Under the pieces are notes generated by a model. It saw only the letters and a program-made list of their open reading frames with translations. It made no database searches and was not told where the DNA came from. Positions 1 to 11,927 of a stretch of DNA of 64,000 nucleotides are shown piece by piece (positions within the stretch are counted from its first letter, which is position 1; every line of letters starts with the position of its first letter). This DNA comes from Manihot esculenta (taxonomy: Eukaryota; Streptophyta; Magnoliopsida; Malpighiales; Euphorbiaceae), in the NCBI RefSeq assembly GCF_001659605.2, contig NC_035174.2, positions 19,630,009 through 19,694,008 of the forward strand, read 5' to 3'. The position numbers and the translations under genes were made by a program.

Positions 1-301
1 AAAAATAAACAAAACTTTCGAAAATAAATATTCTCACCAAGCATGAAAAGAAATCAACATATAAATTTAACTCGTTCACTAATTTGATTATCTCTATGAT
101 GGCTAGGATTTTTTTATTTTTCTATGAGTTTTAAAGCAGAATACACTAGAAAAATATTATTTATTTATATGAAAATATAAAAAAATAAAATAGTCCTAAA
201 ACAAATTCGTCCGCTTACATATTTATATGTCGGAGTTGGATTCACGATAGTAGGATATGGTGTATAATCCATAATATATTATTAGACTTCATATCTTAAC
301 A
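1..301 (-). repeat. Copia-1 3' LTR (left end undefined)
   Basis: Read on the minus strand the LTR begins TGTTAAGATATGAAG at position 301 and runs toward position 1. It follows a polypurine stretch CAAGTGGGAGAAT (302-314, minus strand), the expected plus-strand primer. A TATA-like TATAAATAT lies near 220-228 in minus orientation. The distal LTR end cannot be recognised because its mate is deleted. Confidence 0.65.
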
Positions 302-1488
302 ATTCTCCCACTTGAAGACTAATCCAGTCAACCCAACCATTTTCATTCTCTATGCCAATAAATCCAACGAAAACACCTAGCCGCAAATATCTTCCATAAT
401 ACTGTTGAAGACCAATTGAGACCTTGCATAGCTCCAGCTTTCCAGCATCAACACCTTTAGTCAATATATTTGCTGGATTTTTAGTTCCTTCAATTTTCTT
501 CAAGCACATCTCACCTTCTTCCACTAGACTGCAAGTGAAATGTTACCTACGTCGGATGTGTTTTGTTCTGAAGTGATACACTGGGTTCTTCACTAACTGT
601 ATGACACTTTGACTATTAGTAAAAAGAATTGTGTCAAGTTGCTTCTTACCCAACTCTTCCAAGTAATCAGTCAAACATATCATCTCCTTACCAGTTTCAA
701 TAATTACAACATATTCAGCCTCTGTAGATGACATAGAGACACACTTCCGAAGTTTAAAAATCCAACTCAGTGCTGTCCCATCTATAGTGTAGATATACCC
801 AGATGTGCTTTTGCTTGTATCCACATATTCGCTAAGATTGGCATCAACAAATCCTTCTAATACTATCTTGCCATTCTCATAACAAAGTGATGTACTAGTT
901 GTTCCTTTCAAGTATCTCAAAAGCTACTTTAGCTTCCCAATGCTCTTTTCCTGGAACTGACATATATCTGCTAACGGCTCCCATTGCATATGCTATATCA
1001 AGTCTAGTGTAGATCATAATATACATCAAACTCCTAACTGTAGAAGTATAATGTACTTTTGTCATCTGATCATGCTCCATAGCTGTCTTGGGTGATTGCT
1101 CTTTCACAATTTGAGATGGTTAGTCAAAGGCATGCTCCTAGTCTTAGCATCATCAACTCTGAACCTAGACAACACCTTCTGAATGTATTGCTCCTGGGAT
1201 AAATTTAGAATTCCAACAAACCTGTCCTGGAAAATCCTCATCCCTAGAATCTGCTTTGCTGCACTCAAATCTTTCATCTCAAACTCTAATGACAGTCTCC
1301 CCTTAAGATTATTGATCTCCTCCATACTTGACCATGCAATTAACATATCATCCACATACAAGAGTAAATAACAAACTCCTTAATATAATAAAACTGATCC
1401 TTTTTACTCCTGTGAAAACTGTTTCTACACATGAAAGAGTCAAACTTCTTATACCACTTTCTTAGAGCTTGTTTCAAACCCATACAAA
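302..1488 (-). pseudogene. Copia-1 pol, C-terminal part: reverse transcriptase YVDD region and RNase H
   Basis: On the minus strand, 1488 to about 1361 encodes a decayed GLKQA..KWYKKFDSFM segment of copia reverse transcriptase, with a 1-nt shift near 1475. Next comes the catalytic MYVDDML motif near 1361-1340, and then the downstream RT/connection (1361-895). RNase H (about 920-543) shows STSGYIYTIDG, SSTEAEYV and FRTKHI, the usual copia RNase H signatures. The last piece (524-282) matches the C-terminal tail (NPANILTK, where the family usually has NPADMLTK). Several frame changes and stops separate the pieces, so the protein is dead. It would have replicated the element's RNA in a virus-like particle. 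The reading continues upstream across the solo LTR into 3846-4268. Confidence 0.85.
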
Positions 1489-2344
1489 TGTTAGTGTATT
1501 TGCCCTAGACTATTATCTTGGACCTTTTTGTATGTCATTTTGTTTATTAATAAAAGATATTTTATTATCATTATTATTTATTTGCATGTTGTATAATAAT
1601 TATTAACATCCCTGGTTACTTATTATTATGATGATAATAATAAAATATGACTAGTATGATTATTGATTGATAATCATGAGATGATTATGTGTAGGTTGAT
1701 ATAAATCAATAATCATAGATACTTGTTATAGAATAAAATATTAGATGGACCCACATTGAGATCATTACATGGGTTATTGTCATAAGTAAATCTCAATATA
1801 GTTATGTTTTAATCATTTGACTTGAGATTGTCAGAGTTTCCAACATAAGGACTATTATATTTTGACATAACTAAATATTGTCTTTAATCGGATAATCATG
1901 AATGTTGTGATTGAGCATAATAGAAATTATGTAAAGGATATTGAACAATCAAGATAGAATTTATCTCTCTTTTTTAGAGAGATATCTTCTGGGCCCCATG
2001 ATAAGTGAGATTAAGAAATGCATAGGCGTGCTCAAATGAATTGATAATGTGATCAATATCATTTGGTTTTATCAGTCTACTTAGAGATCGAGAAATCATA
2101 AGTTTGAATATTATAAATTGGAAAAATTACTTTTTAGTCCCTGAGGTTTAATGTAATTAACACTTCTGTCCCTCTATTTTGGTGACCCAACACTTAAGTC
2201 CCTCAATTTCTCTTCTGTCCAAATTCGTAGTCCTTCCGTCCAAAATAATCGTTTAGGACACGTGAATTGACAAAATTGACCCTCACTAAAAGTCCCGCTA
2301 TTTCAAAATCACAAAACCCAAACCGAATGCCTCTTCACTGTAGA

Positions 2345-2434
2345 TTCTTCTTCTTCTTCTTCTTCTTCTTCTTCACCATAACTCCTACCCTTTCTGCAAC
2401 TTATTCTTCTTCTTCTTCTTCTTCTTCTTCTTCA
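2345..2434. repeat. Duplicated (TTC)n microsatellite
   Basis: Two TTC runs (about 2345-2375 and 2403-2434), each followed by the same CACCATAACTCCTACCC segment, show a local tandem duplication of about 60 bp inside the MULE. Confidence 0.8.
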
Positions 2435-2479
2435 CCATAACTCCTACCCTTTCTGCAACTCTCAAATAATGCTTCAAGA

Positions 2480-2790
2480 GAAGAAAGATGGAAAAGAGAA
2501 AAAAAAAAAAAAGAAAAATCAACAATGTCAAAAGGAAATAGAAAAAATATAAGGGAGAACAAAGATGAAAAAGAGAGAGAAAAAAAAAGAAAAATCAACG
2601 ATGTCAAAAAGAAATAGAGAAAATATAAGGGAGAAAAAAGATGAAAAAGAGAAAAAAAAAAGAAAAATCAACAATGTCAAAAGGAAATAGAGAAAATATG
2701 AGAGAGAAGAAAGATGAAAAAAAGAGAGAAAAAAAAAGAAGAGGAGAATTAACAATGGATAAAAGGAAATGAAAAAGATATGAAAGAGAA
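2480..2790. repeat. A/G-rich tandem repeat inside the MULE
   Basis: Four or five imperfect copies of a unit of roughly 65-75 bp (purine run, then ATCAACRATGTCAAAARG, then GAAATAGARAAAATATRAG). It is low complexity and not coding. Confidence 0.7.
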
Positions 2791-3845
2791 GAAAGATAGG
2801 GATTTCACGTTGAGAGGAGTGTATTTTTTAAAAAAATTATCACCTCTCACCATTGACTCTTTGACCAAACGGCTTAAATGGACGGAATGACTACGAATTT
2901 GGATGGAAGAGAAAGTGAGGGACTTAAGTGTTGGGTCGCCAAAATAGAGGGACAGAAGTGTTAATTACGTTAAACTTTAGGGACTAAAAAGTAATTTCCC
3001 TTATAAATTTGACATTGAACATGACTTATGTTCAAACTAGATATCGTGTGACAAAGGGATTAATATATGTTCTGTTTATTAGCTTTTATCAGACTATCGA
3101 TCTTCATATTAATTGAGTAGTCATAATGTCTTGCTAGAGGCCGCTTATGATTTATGAGTCTTGTGGGATTGGACCTATTGCCAATTAATGTGAGTCTATT
3201 GAGTCACATACAAAAGAACGTTATTGATGTGCTATGTCATATTAATGGGCTAAGAGTCCGTTAATATAATTAATAATATTATTAATAAAGATATTATTAT
3301 TAATATTATTTATTTATTTATTATTATGAGATAATAATATTTAAAAGATCTGCAGCCTATTTATAACTGTTACAGATAAAAGATCTTTTCGTTTTCTTTT
3401 GAAAAGGACTTATCGCATAGATATATTAGTATCTACGATATTGTGACGATTGTGTTGAACACAACTCTTTTACGAAAAGAAGTGTGGAAAAATGAAAAGA
3501 CTAAGAGAAAATGAGTGAACATGAAACACCTTCTTTGAATTGCGTGTGGGAGGTTTTTTTTTAATCATTTTCTAGAGTTGCAAATTTGGTGCACATAGCT
3601 AATCCATCCGTTCAGAGAGTTAACGCTCTAGACGGAAATGTTCGTGTGGATATCATTGAGGATGTTCATGTTAGAAGTAGCACCATCAGTCTATAACAGT
3701 TTCTTTTCGTCAAATCTAAAAAGTTAGTCTCTTCACCCTTCCTTTCAAATTAAATGAAACACTCAGATCCAGAAAGGGAAAATATAGATCTTTTATTTTT
3801 TCGCTGGATAAGTTTGGGTTGTAGTGATCTCTAGGCTTCCTTACA

Positions 3846-4268
3846 GCAAGCTCCTCTTGAGCTTGTACACCATGTGTTCCTTATCAGGAACCTCATATCC
3901 CTGTGGTTGCTGCATGTAGATCTCTTCCTCAAGATCCCCATGTACAAATGCGGTTTTTATATCCATCTGCTCAAGGTGCAAGTTTTCTGCTGTAACAATA
4001 CTCAACAAAATTCTGATTGTGGTTAGCTTCACAATAGGAGAGAATATTTTCAGTGTAATCAATATCTTTTCTTTGTGAGTACCCCTTGACCACCAATTGA
4101 GTCTTGAACCTAATTTTATCATCATTTTTATTTTTGATTCCGTAAACCCTCTTGTTCAACAAAGCTTTCTTTTCTTTAGGCAACTCAGTTAATTTCCAAG
4201 TGTCATTCTTCTTAAGTGACCATATCTCATCATCCATGGCTTGCTCTCACTTGATTGAATCCTTTACC
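3846..4268 (-). pseudogene. Copia-1 pol, N-terminal reverse transcriptase fragment
   Basis: Two overlapping frames on the minus strand encode copia RT. One (about 4237 down) has DDEIWSLKKNDTWKLTELP and KALLNKRVYGIK. The other (about 4125 to 3846) has MDIKTAFVHGDLEEEIYMQQ, then PQGYEV and VYKLKRSLL, the standard Ty1/copia RT N-terminal signatures. At least one frameshift separates them. The right side is cut by gypsy A at TTACC (4264-4268) and resumes at 14325. The left side is cut by the solo LTR inside the SLYGLKQ codons. Confidence 0.85.
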
Positions 4269-6584
4269 TGTAACGACCCGAAAATCGGACCGCTACCGGC
4301 GCTAGGATCCAGGTCGACTTAAGGCCGCCGGGACCCGTAGCAAGCCTAACATGCATCCTGTTAATCTGTTCAATCCCACACATGATCGACAATATACATA
4401 AAAATTAAAACTTTTCTTTCATTCATTTTCTCATGTACCAATCTCAACCTGTGCATGCACTAAACATAAACATAACCATAACATTGACCCCTCTGTCGGA
4501 TCTCATCAATGCCCCTAAGGGGTGGCATAACATGTGTTGAGTTGGTTTACATCTACATCATAAAACATCTAAGATCATGTATTAAAAGGGATAACAACAT
4601 CCATAGGGTCAAGCACAACTTCTAATACTCAATATCATTATACATAACATGACTATTCAAACTTTACATCATCTTACAATTTATCATGTCCACTTCCTAT
4701 CTATTACAAATACATGACTTTACTCTTCTTGACTTCTCTGTCTAGCCCGTACCTGCAATCCTGGGGGATTAGGGAAAGGGGTGAGCTACTAGAGCCCAGT
4801 GAGTAGAATAATGAAAAACAACAATTAAAATCTCATGCCATCATGTAATGCAACACATCACAACAAATCACATCTCGGATGGTATTGTCACGAATAGTCC
4901 TCCACATTCCAAAGTGCCGGGACGTAGAATGGGTCAACCGGTCTTTCCCTTAACATAACATAACATAGCATTCCAATGTGCCAGGGACGTAGAATGGATA
5001 CAACCTGGACTTTCTCTTACATCGTGCCAGGGACGTAGAATGGGTACAACCTGGACTTCCATACCGTATCATGCCATAACATCATCATATCATATGAGGA
5101 CTAAAGGATCATCCAATAACCAATCCACATCAACATTATAAATGCAATGCAGCATATTCATGAAGTCTAATGCAAACAACCTAATTCATCACATGGCATT
5201 CATGATGCATGAACATGCTCAAAACTTTATAATTTATTTGCTTTCAATCGTAAAGGTTTATTCTACTCACCTCTTGGCTAGCTCTAACAATGACTGAAGC
5301 AGCTGACTCACTGCTGGGGTCCTCGGTTCCTCAGGTCCGAACCTACACATGTGGACTCAAATGAGGGACCAAACAACTAGAACATAATTCTAAAAACATC
5401 CCCCAAAAACCCCCTAAAAATACCTCAAAAAAATCATGCAAAAACATGCAAAGGAAGGCTGGACAGGGCACTTTCGGCGGCAGGTTCGGCGGCCGAAAGT
5501 CCCTCCAGAGCCGAAAGTCAGGCAGGTTCGGCGGCACCTTCGGCGGCCGAAACTCCCAGACAGAGGCGAAACTCATGCATGTTCGGCGGCACTTTTGGCG
5601 GCCGAAACTCCCAGACAGAGACGAAAGTCTCCTTTCGGGGGCAGGCTTCGGCAACCGAAAGGCTTGCCTCCCCAGCCATGTTCGGCGGCCGAAAGTCCTT
5701 CGGCTGTCGAACCTGGTTTCTGCCAAAGGGCAGAAACTTGGCTCCTCTTGCCTCCAATGCCTCCCAAACCTTATAAACACGCATAATCCTATTCTATAAC
5801 ACATATACTCAAGCATACAAGCTCCTAGGGGCTTCAAACTATCTTAAACCCCATCTACAACACATCAAACAACACAAATCTAACATACATTGCCTATAAA
5901 CCAACATAAACCCAAAAACTCATAAAACCCTACACATGCATTTCTACTCCAGGAATCAACTTAAAACTTGTTAAAAACATGTAGTGAGCTCAAGATCGGC
6001 CCTTACCTCTTGTAGATCGAGAGGAAAACGACCCTAGCTCGGAGATGGGAGAGATTTGAGTTCTTGAACCTCAAAGCTCCAAAACTTGCTTTAAACTCGA
6101 AAATCTTCAAAACAAGGTGAAAACTCATAAGAAAAACATGAAAACTCGAAGGGAGAAGCTCAAAACAGAGGAGGGGAGGTGGAGAACTCACCTTGGCCGA
6201 AAACGGGAAGAAAAGCTTGTCCGTTTCGGCCAGGGGGTCCTTTTATAGGGCTGTCTTTACCACCTTTTGGCGGCCTAACGTGCCCCCACAGCGCATGCAA
6301 GTTCGGCGGTCGAACCTTGGCTTATTCAAACAAGGCTTTCGGAGGCCAAAAGCGCTCCCAAAACCTCCCAATGTTCTGCGGCCGAACATGACTTTCGGCG
6401 GCCGAACCTGGTAAAGTCTCCAAAGCCCTCTACACTAAAAACTTGGATTTATTTCTCTTAAAAACCATAAAACAACTTAAAACATTTTATGAAAACATGG
6501 TTTTACCCCTTCTAGAGGTTTCCGACATCCGATATTCCACCGGACGGTAGGAATCCCGATACCGGAGTCTAGCCGGGTATTACA
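4269..6584 (-). repeat. Gypsy A 3' LTR
   Basis: 2,316 bp, reading TGTAATACCCGGC to GGTCGTTACA on the minus strand. It contains a TATA-like element at 6239-6247 (minus TATAAAAGG), palindrome clusters on both sides of it, and three diverged copies of a GTGCC(A)GGGACGTAGAATGG unit (about 4914-5065). It is 73 bp shorter than its 5' partner, mostly from fewer copies of the TTCGGC-N-GCCGAA motif. Confidence 0.93.
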
Positions 6585-6600
6585 TTCTCCCCCCCTTAAG
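6585..6600 (-). other. Gypsy A polypurine tract
   Basis: On the minus strand CTTAAGGGGGGGAGAA lies immediately before the 3' LTR: the plus-strand DNA primer. An identical tract precedes the 3' LTRs of B, C and D. Confidence 0.9.
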
Positions 6601-6692
6601 AACATTCGTCCCCGAATGTTCCTCAACTAGCACATGCAAGGCATACAACATATCATACACATAAAACACATGAAACATATAAGAAACTAACC

Positions 6693-9600
6693 TTAGAAAA
6701 GATAAGGGTATTGCTGGAGCATGGACTCCCGTGTCTCCCAAGTGCATTCTTCCATATTGTGGTGGTTCCACAGGACTTTCACCATCGGGATTTCCTTGTT
6801 CCCCAACTTTCTGATCTGGGTGTCTATGATCCGTACTGGCTGTTCAACATAGGTGAGATCCTCTTGGACCTCCACATCAGGCTCACTAAGAACCTTGCCC
6901 GGATCTGACACAAACTTCCTCAACATCGAAACATGGAAAATCGGATGGATTCTTTCCATTGAAGCAGGTAAATCCAGCTTGTACGACACATTCCCAACCT
7001 TTTGCAAGATTTCAAAGGGTCCGATGTATCGTGGGGCTAGTTTACCTTTCTTCCCAAAGCGAACCACTCCTTTCATTGGAGACACCTTGAGCAATACCAG
7101 ATCCCCCTCCTAAAACTCTACTTGCCGTCTGCGGATGTCTGCATAACTCTTCTGTCTGCTTGCAGCAGTCTTGATCCTTTCTCTGATTATGGGTACCACC
7201 CTGCTGGTAATCTCTACTGGCTCAGGCCCTGCCTAAGCCTTCTCTCCAACTTCCTCCCAGCAAACAGGTGACCTGCACTTCCTTCCATATAAAGCTTCAT
7301 ATGGAGCCATCCCGATGCTAGCATGATGGCTGTTATTGTAGGCAAACTCCACCAAAGGTAGATGCTGCCTCCAAGAACCGCCAAAATCCAGCACACACAT
7401 TCTGAGCATATCCTCAATAGTCTGGATGGTCCTTTCGGACTGTCCGTCCGTCTGGGGGTGGAAGGCAGTACTGAAATCCAACCTGGTACCCATGGCATTC
7501 TGCAGACTCTGCCAAAACCTGGAGGTGAACTGGGGCCCTCTATCAGACACTATTGAAACAGGAACCCCATGCAGCCTGACGATCTCATCTACATACACCT
7601 GCGCCAACTTGCCCACAGAATAGCCACTCCTGACAGGGATGAAGTGAGCAGATTTGGTGAGTCTGTCCACAATCACCCATATGGAGTCCAATCTGTTGGA
7701 TGTCGCCGGTAACCCCACTACGAAGTCCATAGCTATATTCTCCCATTTCCACTCTGGAATAGGTAGCGGGTTAAGCATTCCAGCCGGCTTCTGATGTTCC
7801 AGCCTCACCCTCTGACACACTTCGCAGGCTGACACAAACTGTGCCACTTCTCTCTTCATCGTTGGCCACCAATAAACTTTCTTCAGATCTTGATACATCT
7901 TGGTGGCTCCGGGGTGAACGTTGTATCTTGCATTATGAGCCTCCCTCATAATGTCTCCTTTTAGCCCTATGTCATCTGGTACACAAAGTCTGCTCCCATA
8001 GCGGAGGATCCCCTTACTGTCAAATCTGAACTCACTGTCCTTGCCTGACTGAACAGTCCTGGCAATCTTCACTAACTCTGGGTCCTCATGCTGTTTCTGA
8101 GCCACTTGCTCCAGAAACACAGGTGTCACTCTCATCTGGGCCACTAAAGCACCTGTACCAGACAACTCTAACTGTAGACCTTCATCAATGAGCTTGTAAA
8201 ACTCCTTCACCACTGGTCTCTTTTCTGTCGTAATGTGGGATAGACTGCCTAGTGACTTCCGGCTTAGGGCGTCTGCCACGACATTCGCCTTACCTGGATG
8301 ATACTGAATCTTGCAATCATAGTCACTCAGCAGATCTACCCACCTTCTCTGTCTCAAGTTCAAATCTCTTTGACTCAGGATGTACTGCAGGCTCTTATGA
8401 TCTGTAAAGATCTCACATTTTACCCCATAGAGGTAGTGCCTCCACATTTTGAGTGCAAAGATTACTGCTGCCATCTCTAGGTCATGCGTGGGGTAATTTA
8501 ACTCGTGCTTCTTCAGCTGTCTAGAAGCATAAGCAATCACCCTCTCATTCTGCATTAGTACACAACCCAGTCCCACACAGGACGCATCACAAAAGACTGT
8601 AAAATCCTCATCACTAGATGGCAGAGCTAACACTGGTGCTGAAGTCAACCTCTTCTTAAGCTCTTCAAAACTCTCTTTGCACTGGTCTGTCCACACAAAC
8701 TTTTGATTCTTCCTGGTTAACCTGGTCAGAGGAGCCGCAATCTTTGAGAAGTCCTGAATGAACCTCCTGTAGTAACCTGCCAAACCCATGAAACTCCTTA
8801 TTTCTGTCACTGAAGTGGGTCTAGACCAGTTAGCCACAGCTTCTACCTTCTTGGGGTCTACCTCTATCCCATTTTCTGACACCACATGCCCCAAGAATGA
8901 AATGCTCCTCAGCCAGAACTCGCACTTGGAGAACTTGGCATACAAGCCATATTCCCTCAAGGTCTGCAGAACCAACCTCAGATGATGGGCATGCTCCTCT
9001 GCATTCCTGGAATACACTAAGATATCATCTATGAAGACAATAACAAAATGATCCAGGTATTGGCTAAACACTCTGTTCATGAGGTCCATGAATGCTGCAG
9101 GGGCGTTAGTTAATTCGAACGGCATTACAAGGAACTCAAAATGCCCATATCTGGTCCTGAAAGCTGTCTTTGGCACATCTTCTTCTCTGATCCTCAGCTG
9201 ATGATACCCAGATCTCAGATCTATTTTGGAGAAACAACCCGCTCCTGCTAGCTGGTCGAATAGATCGTCGATCCTTGGCAATGGGTATTTATTCTTGTTA
9301 GTGACTTTGTTCAACTGCCTGTAGTCGATACAAAGTCTAAGGGATCCATCCTTCTTTCTGACAAACAAGACTGGTGCACCCCAAGGTGTGGTGCTCGGTC
9401 GGATGAAGCCCTTTTCTACCAGCTCTTACAACTGTTCCTTCAATTCTTTCAACTCAGCTGGAGCCATCCTGTAGGGAGGGATAGAGATCGATCGGGTTCC
9501 AGGCATCAGTTCTATCTCGAACTCTATCTCCCTAGCAGGTGGTAAACCTGGCAGCTCGTCTGGGAACACATCTAAGAACTCTCTGACCACTGGCACTGAG

Positions 9601-11669
9601 GCGGGCTCTCTAACCTGACTGCTAAGCTCTCTCACATGAGCCAAATACCCCTGACATCCCTTCCTAAGCAACCTACGAGCCTGAAGAGCTGATATCAGAC
9701 CTCTAGGTGTACCCCTCCTGTCTCCCCTGAAGACAACCTCTGACCCATCCTGACCTCTAAACCTGACTACCTTGTCCCTGCAGTCCAAGGTAGCACCATG
9801 GGTAGATAACCAGTCCATCCCTAGAATGACGTCAAAATCAGTCAAATCTAGAACCACCAGGTCGGCGGACAAGCATCTTCCCTCAACAAACACTGGGCTG
9901 CACTGGCAGACTGACTCTGCCACTGATGGATCACACTTGGGTCCACTGACCCAGAGAGGGCACTCTAACCCAGAGACCATTAATCCTAACCTCTGAACGG
10001 CTCTTGGAGCAATAAAAGAATGAGATGCATCAGGGTCCATCAAGGCATACACATCTGAACAACCAATGACTAAATTACCTGCCACCACGGTGTTAGATGC
10101 ATCTGCCTCCTGCTGAGTCATCGTGAAGATCCGTGCTGGAGCTGATGGACCTTCACCTCTGAAACCCGCTGAAGAAGAGGCTGACCCTCTCCCTCTGCCT
10201 CTGCCACTGGCCTGAGTCATGGCTAGAGCTGCTGGTTGAGCCACACTGCCAGAAGCCGTCTGCTGAGACTGTGCTCCAAAAGCTGCCCTAGGACACTCCC
10301 GAGCCATGTGTCCCTCTTGCCCGCATCTAAAGCAGGCTGCTGTCCCAGCTCGGCAAACTCCCCTGTGTGGCCTACTACACTTTGCACAAACTGCATTATC
10401 CGTACCAGAGCTCGAGCCACTCCCTAGTCCCAAACTGGATTTGACCTTGTTCCAAAACTTGTTCTTCTTGGGCTTCCTAGTGGTATTACTCCACTTTTTG
10501 CTACCTGAAACTGCTGCACTCAAAGAAGAAGAGCCTGGGGTCTTAGAACCAGAAGACTGTGCCACTGACTGTCTGACTGTTCCCTGAACGATGGCACTGG
10601 CCTCCATTTTCCGGGCCATATCCACTATGGCATGGAAGCTCTCCCTATCTGCTGACTGGATCAAGGAGGAATATCTGGAGTGGAGTTTCATGATATACCT
10701 CCTTGACTTTTTCTGGTCTGTGTCAAGGTTTTGCCCTGCAAATGGCAACAGCTCTAAGAATCTGTCTGTGAATTCCTCTACACTCATCTCATCGGTCTGC
10801 CTCAACTGCTCAAACTCGATCATCTTCAGCTCCCTTGAACTATCGGGAAAAGCCCATCCTGCAAACTCATTTGCAAACTCCTCCCAAGACATGCTGTCCA
10901 CTCTCGGGTTCACATAATTCTTGAACCACTATCGTGCCTTTTTGCACTTAAGTGTGAACCCAGCCATCTGAATGGCTCTACTGTCATCAGCCCCAATCTC
11001 CTCTGTGATCACCCTAACCATTTCAAGATACACAAATGGGTCATCCCCTTTTTCATACTGAGGAGCACCCAGTTTCATGTAGTCGGTCATCTTGACCTTG
11101 CTCCCACTGGCTGAGCTAGGTCTAGAAGGTTGAGTAACTGGGGCTGCTGGTTCTGTAGGTGGTGGAGGTGGGGGTGCAGCATTCCCCAAGGTGGGGTTTG
11201 CCGGGTGAGGATAAAAGGGTGAGGGTGGATAAGCTGGGTACTGGGGGTGAGGTGGATAGAAAGGTGGATAAGGCATGTAGGTAGGGTAGGGGCTAAAGCT
11301 GGAGTAATCCGATGTGCCTCCCATCGGATACCCTGAACCCTGTGGGAAGGGTGGATAATGGGGTGGAAAACCATACCCCGAGGCCTGAGCGCCTCCCTGT
11401 GACTCCCCTGTCCCCTCTTCCGTCATGCTGACATCCAGATCCCCATCCCTCCTCTGGTCCTCTTCCATGACCTCCCTCACATCTGAAGAACTTCCTCCTC
11501 TATCTGCCCCCCTTCTGCTAGCATCAAAAGACCTTCTAGGGTCCCTTGACACTCTTTCTCTGCTTGATCTACATGACATTGCCCTAGGTAATGCAGGAGG
11601 ACGGGCGCTCGTGCCCTCATCCTCAGGTGGCACTCCAGTCAATCGTGCAGATCGACGAGTTCCCATCAT
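6693..11669 (-). pseudogene. Gypsy A gag-pol polyprotein with four nonsense codons
   Basis: One minus-strand frame without any frameshift, open from 11702 to the terminal stop at 6693. The likely start is the second Met at 11669 (MGTRRSARL, conserved in B and D). Order: proline/tyrosine-rich gag N-terminus, retrotransposon gag domain, CCHC zinc knuckle (CFRCGQEGHMARECP), aspartic protease (DPDASHSF, where the family usually has DPGASHSF), reverse transcriptase (FIDDIL), RNase H, integrase with HHCC and D,D,E motifs (MDFVVG, SDRGPQF, GQSERT), and a C-terminal chromodomain-like segment (VRIIDTQIRKL to [12 protein letters not shown]). Premature stops fall at codons 258, 759, 1490 and 1531 counted from 11702 (10929-10931, 9426-9428, 7233-7235, 7110-7112). 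By comparison with the sister copies they come from GAG, CAA/CAG, TTG and CAG. It cannot make full-length enzyme. Confidence 0.95.
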
Positions 11670-11915
11670 CCTGTTTTCTGAAAGGCAGCACATAACAAGC
11701 AAACATTAGCATCATATGGTTCATGTGGGCAGACATGAACCCTCATCACATACATCACATATCATTAATGCACATACATATAATCATGGCATTTCACATC
11801 ATTATTCAAGACAAGACTCTACATCCTATCCTAGTGGACATGATCTTCCTATTGTGCTTGACCTTCTATAACATCTATGAGCCCGACACTCTAGGTCCGA
11901 CCATATGAACCTAGG

Positions 11916-11927
11916 GCTCTGATACCA
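11916..11927 (-). other. Gypsy A primer-binding site (tRNA-iMet)
   Basis: TGGTATCAGAGC on the minus strand, 3 nt downstream of the 5' LTR end. This is complementary to the 3' end of plant initiator methionine tRNA, the usual minus-strand primer. Confidence 0.93.

Larger units (their letters stand above)
2120..3000. mobile_element. Non-autonomous Mutator-like element (881 bp)
   Basis: Long terminal inverted repeats: about 2120-2263 matches the reverse complement of about 2857-3000, starting GGAAAAATTACTTTTTAGTC and GGGAAATTACTTTTTAGTC. It is flanked by a perfect 9-bp duplication TTATAAATT (2111-2119 and 3001-3009), the length expected for Mutator transposition. The interior has no gene. It holds (TTC)n runs, a tandemly copied segment around 2347-2460, and an A/G-rich region (2480-2790) built of repeated GAGAAAAAAAAAG and AAATCAACAATGTCAAAAGG blocks. 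Confidence 0.88.
1489..3845 (+). mobile_element. Solo LTR (family L) inserted in copia-1, carrying a MULE
   Basis: Begins TGTTAGTGTATTTGCCC and ends CTTCCTTACA, with TG/CA termini and no coding capacity. It interrupts the copia RT codons for SL|YGLKQ. Flanks ACAAA (1484-1488) and GCAAG (3846-3850) agree at 3 of 5 positions and fit a mutated 5-bp target duplication. Without the inserted MULE and its duplicated 9 bp the LTR is about 1.47 kb. A TATA-like CTATTTATAA near 3358-3367 suggests plus orientation. A second, partial copy lies in reverse orientation at 48231-48945. Orientation is inferred; LTR identity is likely. Confidence 0.7.

Noticed and set aside
2401..2755. Phe/Ser/Leu-rich open frames within the small MULE
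   Set aside because: Translation of a purine-rich low-complexity repeat read on the opposite strand.
5343..5837. Overlapping open frames on both strands in gypsy LTRs (also at 13098-13553, 24945-25656, 33130-33720 and 52861-53293)
   Set aside because: They arise from repeated TTCGGCGGCCGAA-type sequence, which is stop-poor in all frames. No family resemblance, and they recur in non-coding LTR DNA.
10591..10917. Open frames antisense to gypsy gag-pol (also at 28060-28350, 30115-30459 and 39280-39522)
   Set aside because: Shadows of the real coding strand; the sense frames carry all conserved motifs.
11916..11927. tRNA-like sequence TGGTATCAGAGC (also at 27447, 40530 and 57570)
   Set aside because: These are primer-binding sites complementary to a tRNA 3' end, not tRNA genes; no cloverleaf nearby.
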